Below are positions 62,511-64,000 of a DNA stretch of 64,000 nucleotides, piece after piece (position 1 is the stretch's first letter; every line of letters begins with the position of its first letter). Under the pieces are notes generated by a model. The model was given only the letters and a program-made list of their open reading frames with translations, did not search any database and was not told where the DNA came from. The translations under genes were made by a program, and so were the position numbers. Source of the DNA: Roseomonas sp. (GTDB lineage: Bacteria; Pseudomonadota; Alphaproteobacteria; Acetobacterales; Acetobacteraceae); the NCBI GenBank assembly GCA_020249925.1, contig JADCER010000012.1, forward strand, positions 248,001-312,000, given 5' to 3'.

Positions 62511-64000
62511 ATGTCCAGCACCACCACCCTGCCGCCCGTCATTCGCCTGCATCCTGGTGATGGCGTGGTGATTGCGCGCATTCCACTCACGCCGGGTACG
62601 GAAGTCGCCCCTGGCATCAGCGTGGGTGAAAGGCGCATCCCGCCTGGTCATAAGGTCGCGATCCGCCCGCATGCGAAGGGCGAGCCCATCAAGCGCTACG
62701 GCCAGATCATCGGCTTTGCGACGGATGCGATTGAACCTGGCGCCTGGGTGCATACGCATAATTGCGAAATGGGCGATTTCGCGCGCGATTACGCCTGGGG
62801 CCAGGATGCCAAGCCCACCGATTATGTGGATGTGCCGGCAAGCTTCATGGGGCTACGCCGCGCCGATGGCCGTGTGGCGACACGCAATTACATCGGCATC
62901 ATCACATCGGTGAATTGTTCCGCCCATGTCGCTGAATTGATTGCACGCCAGTTCGAGAAAAACCCCATCACCGGCGATGATCCTTTGGCCGCCTGGGGTA
63001 ATGTGGATGGCGTGGTGGCGCTGACGCATAAAACCGGCTGCGGCATGACCATGGATGAACCGCTGCGGCTGCTGCGCCGCACCTTGGCGGGCTTCGCGCG
63101 CCATGCGAATTTTTCCCATGTGATTGCGATCGGCTTGGGCTGTGAAGTCAATCAGCTTGGCCCCATGCTGGAAGAACAGCGCCTCACCGGGCGGCTGCGC
63201 AGCATGGATATTCAGGATAGCGGCGCGCGCGCCACCGTGATGAAGGGCATTGATTTCGTGAAGGAGGTTTTGGCGGAATCCAATACCGCCAAGCGCGAAG
63301 CCGTCCCCGCATCAGAACTTTGCGTCGCACTGCAATGCGGTGGTTCGGATGGCTATTCCGGCATCACCGCCAATCCGGCACTTGGTGCGGCTTCCGATCT
63401 GCTCGTGCGCCATGGCGGCACCGTGATCCTGTCCGAAAGCCCTGAGACCTATGGCGCGGAGCATTTGCTGACGCGCCGCGCGGTTTCGCGTGAAGTGGGC
63501 CAAAAGCTCGTGGACGTCATGCATTGGTGGGAGGATTACACCACCCGCCAGGGTGCCGAGATGAATGCCAACCCATCGCCGGGCAATAAGGCGGGGGGGC
63601 TTACCACCATCCTCGAAAAATCACTCGGTGCCATGGCCAAGGCCGGCACCACCAATCTGGTGGAGGTCTATCGCTACGCCGAACCCGTCACCGCCAAGGG
63701 CTTTGTGTTCATGGACACGCCTGGCTATGACCCGGTGGGGGCTACAGGTCAGGTGGCGGGTGGCGCCAATCTGGTTTGCTTCACCACCGGGCGCGGCAGC
63801 GTCTTTGGCATGAAGCCCGCACCTTCCATCAAGCTTGCCACCAATACCACCATGTATGATCGCCTGTCGGAAGACATGGACATCAATTGCGGCACCATCC
63901 TGACAGGCGGCGAAAGCGTGCAGGAATGCGGCCAGCGCATTTTCGATCTGATGCTGCGCACCGCTTCCGGCGAGCCTACCAAAAGCGAAGCGCTTGGCTT
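62511..64000 (+). CDS. Altronate/galactarate dehydratase family (UxaA/GarD), 3' end missing
   Basis: 496 complete codons are in the window and the frame is open at the right edge. An N-terminal SAF domain (about 10-92; VIRLHPGDGVVIARIPL, then EIEPGAWVHTHN-like end at residues 82-90) is fused to the UxaA catalytic part, which starts GLRRADGRVATRNYIGI (near 114-130). Conserved features include THKTGCGM near 178, GLGCEVNQ, LQCGGSDGYSGITANPALGA near 275 and MDINCGTILTGGES. Members dehydrate hexonates or hexarates with Fe(II). ATG 62511 follows AAAGGGAAACGCCC. It is divergent from the riboswitch-controlled gene. Confidence 0.9.
   Translation, partial: MSSTTTLPPVIRLHPGDGVVIARIPLTPGTEVAPGISVGERRIPPGHKVAIRPHAKGEPIKRYGQIIGFATDAIEPGAWVHTHNCEMGDFARDYAWGQDAKPTDYVDVPASFMGLRRADGRVATRNYIGIITSVNCSAHVAELIARQFEKNPITGDDPLAAWGNVDGVVALTHKTGCGMTMDEPLRLLRRTLAGFARHANFSHVIAIGLGCEVNQLGPMLEEQRLTGRLRSMDIQDSGARATVMKGIDFVKEVLAESNTAKREAVPASELCVALQCGGSDGYSGITANPALGAASDLLVRHGGTVILSESPETYGAEHLLTRRAVSREVGQKLVDVMHWWEDYTTRQGAEMNANPSPGNKAGGLTTILEKSLGAMAKAGTTNLVEVYRYAEPVTAKGFVFMDTPGYDPVGATGQVAGGANLVCFTTGRGSVFGMKPAPSIKLATNTTMYDRLSEDMDINCGTILTGGESVQECGQRIFDLMLRTASGEPTKSEALG

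Noticed and set aside
1-64000. tRNA, rRNA, CRISPR array, prophage or insertion sequence
   Set aside because: I looked in the intergenic gaps, which are mostly under 250 bases, and found no cloverleaf, repeat-spacer pattern, transposase or integrase.

Overview
The window comes from a GC-rich alphaproteobacterium. Gene content and order (relA/spoT-rpoZ-folK, NYN protein plus family 5 uracil-DNA glycosylase, thrS-infC, an EipB homologue, Bug-type binding proteins, scattered acyl-CoA genes) point to Rhodospirillales, most likely Acetobacteraceae of the Roseomonas kind. This is inference from gene content; no rRNA or tRNA gene is present to confirm it. I saw no prophage, insertion sequence, CRISPR array or plasmid signature. 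The window looks like ordinary chromosome with many short operons. || Layout. 1-3075: start of a lytic transglycosylase lipoprotein gene running off the left edge, a MoeB-DsrE sulfur-relay pair, and an MgtC/DUF4010 membrane protein. 3200-3303: a stem-loop repeat element. 3310-12093: a rightward catabolic run (NDP-forming acyl-CoA synthetase, hydratase-2 type MaoC protein, CoA-transferase A and B, two acyl-CoA dehydrogenases, a crotonase-family enzyme, an amidase), bounded by a shared hairpin. 12119-18506: PEP-mutase/isocitrate-lyase family enzyme, amidohydrolase, MFS carrier, and a leftward operon of cytosine-deaminase-like enzyme, GMC oxidoreductase and lipocalin-like protein. 18613-21992: the conserved rpmH-rnpA-yidD-yidC-engB block. 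22057-26755: a complete BMP-type nucleoside ABC importer closed by a strong terminator. || 26755-36314 is a leftward housekeeping region (folK, rpoZ, relA/spoT, acpS, lepB, rnc, era, recO, parC) covering stringent response, lipid carrier activation, protein export, RNA processing, recombination and chromosome decatenation. 36389-43811 holds NYN RNase, UDG, citrate synthase, nuclease-fold protein, CYTH-CHAD plus SixA, an SDR and a DUF6134 protein. 43808-49361 contains two unrelated photolyases (an Fe-S (6-4)-type enzyme and a class I enzyme), with a Bug binding protein, a creatininase-family enzyme and a metallophosphoesterase between them. 49410-56146 is one leftward series: two envelope glycosyltransferases, thrS, infC, and an HMW1C-like GT41 glycosyltransferase. 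56240-60626: small membrane protein, RNase D, AspRS, EipB. 60633-62402: a peptide-type ABC binding protein preceded by a clear TPP riboswitch. 62511 to the right edge: an altronate/galactarate dehydratase family enzyme. || The observations I rate highest are the TPP riboswitch in front of an orphan peptide-class binding protein, the ATA start codon of infC placed by its Shine-Dalgarno sequence, the HMW1C-like glycosyltransferase next to infC, the two-subunit acyl-CoA dehydrogenase pattern, and the SDR that lacks the catalytic tyrosine.
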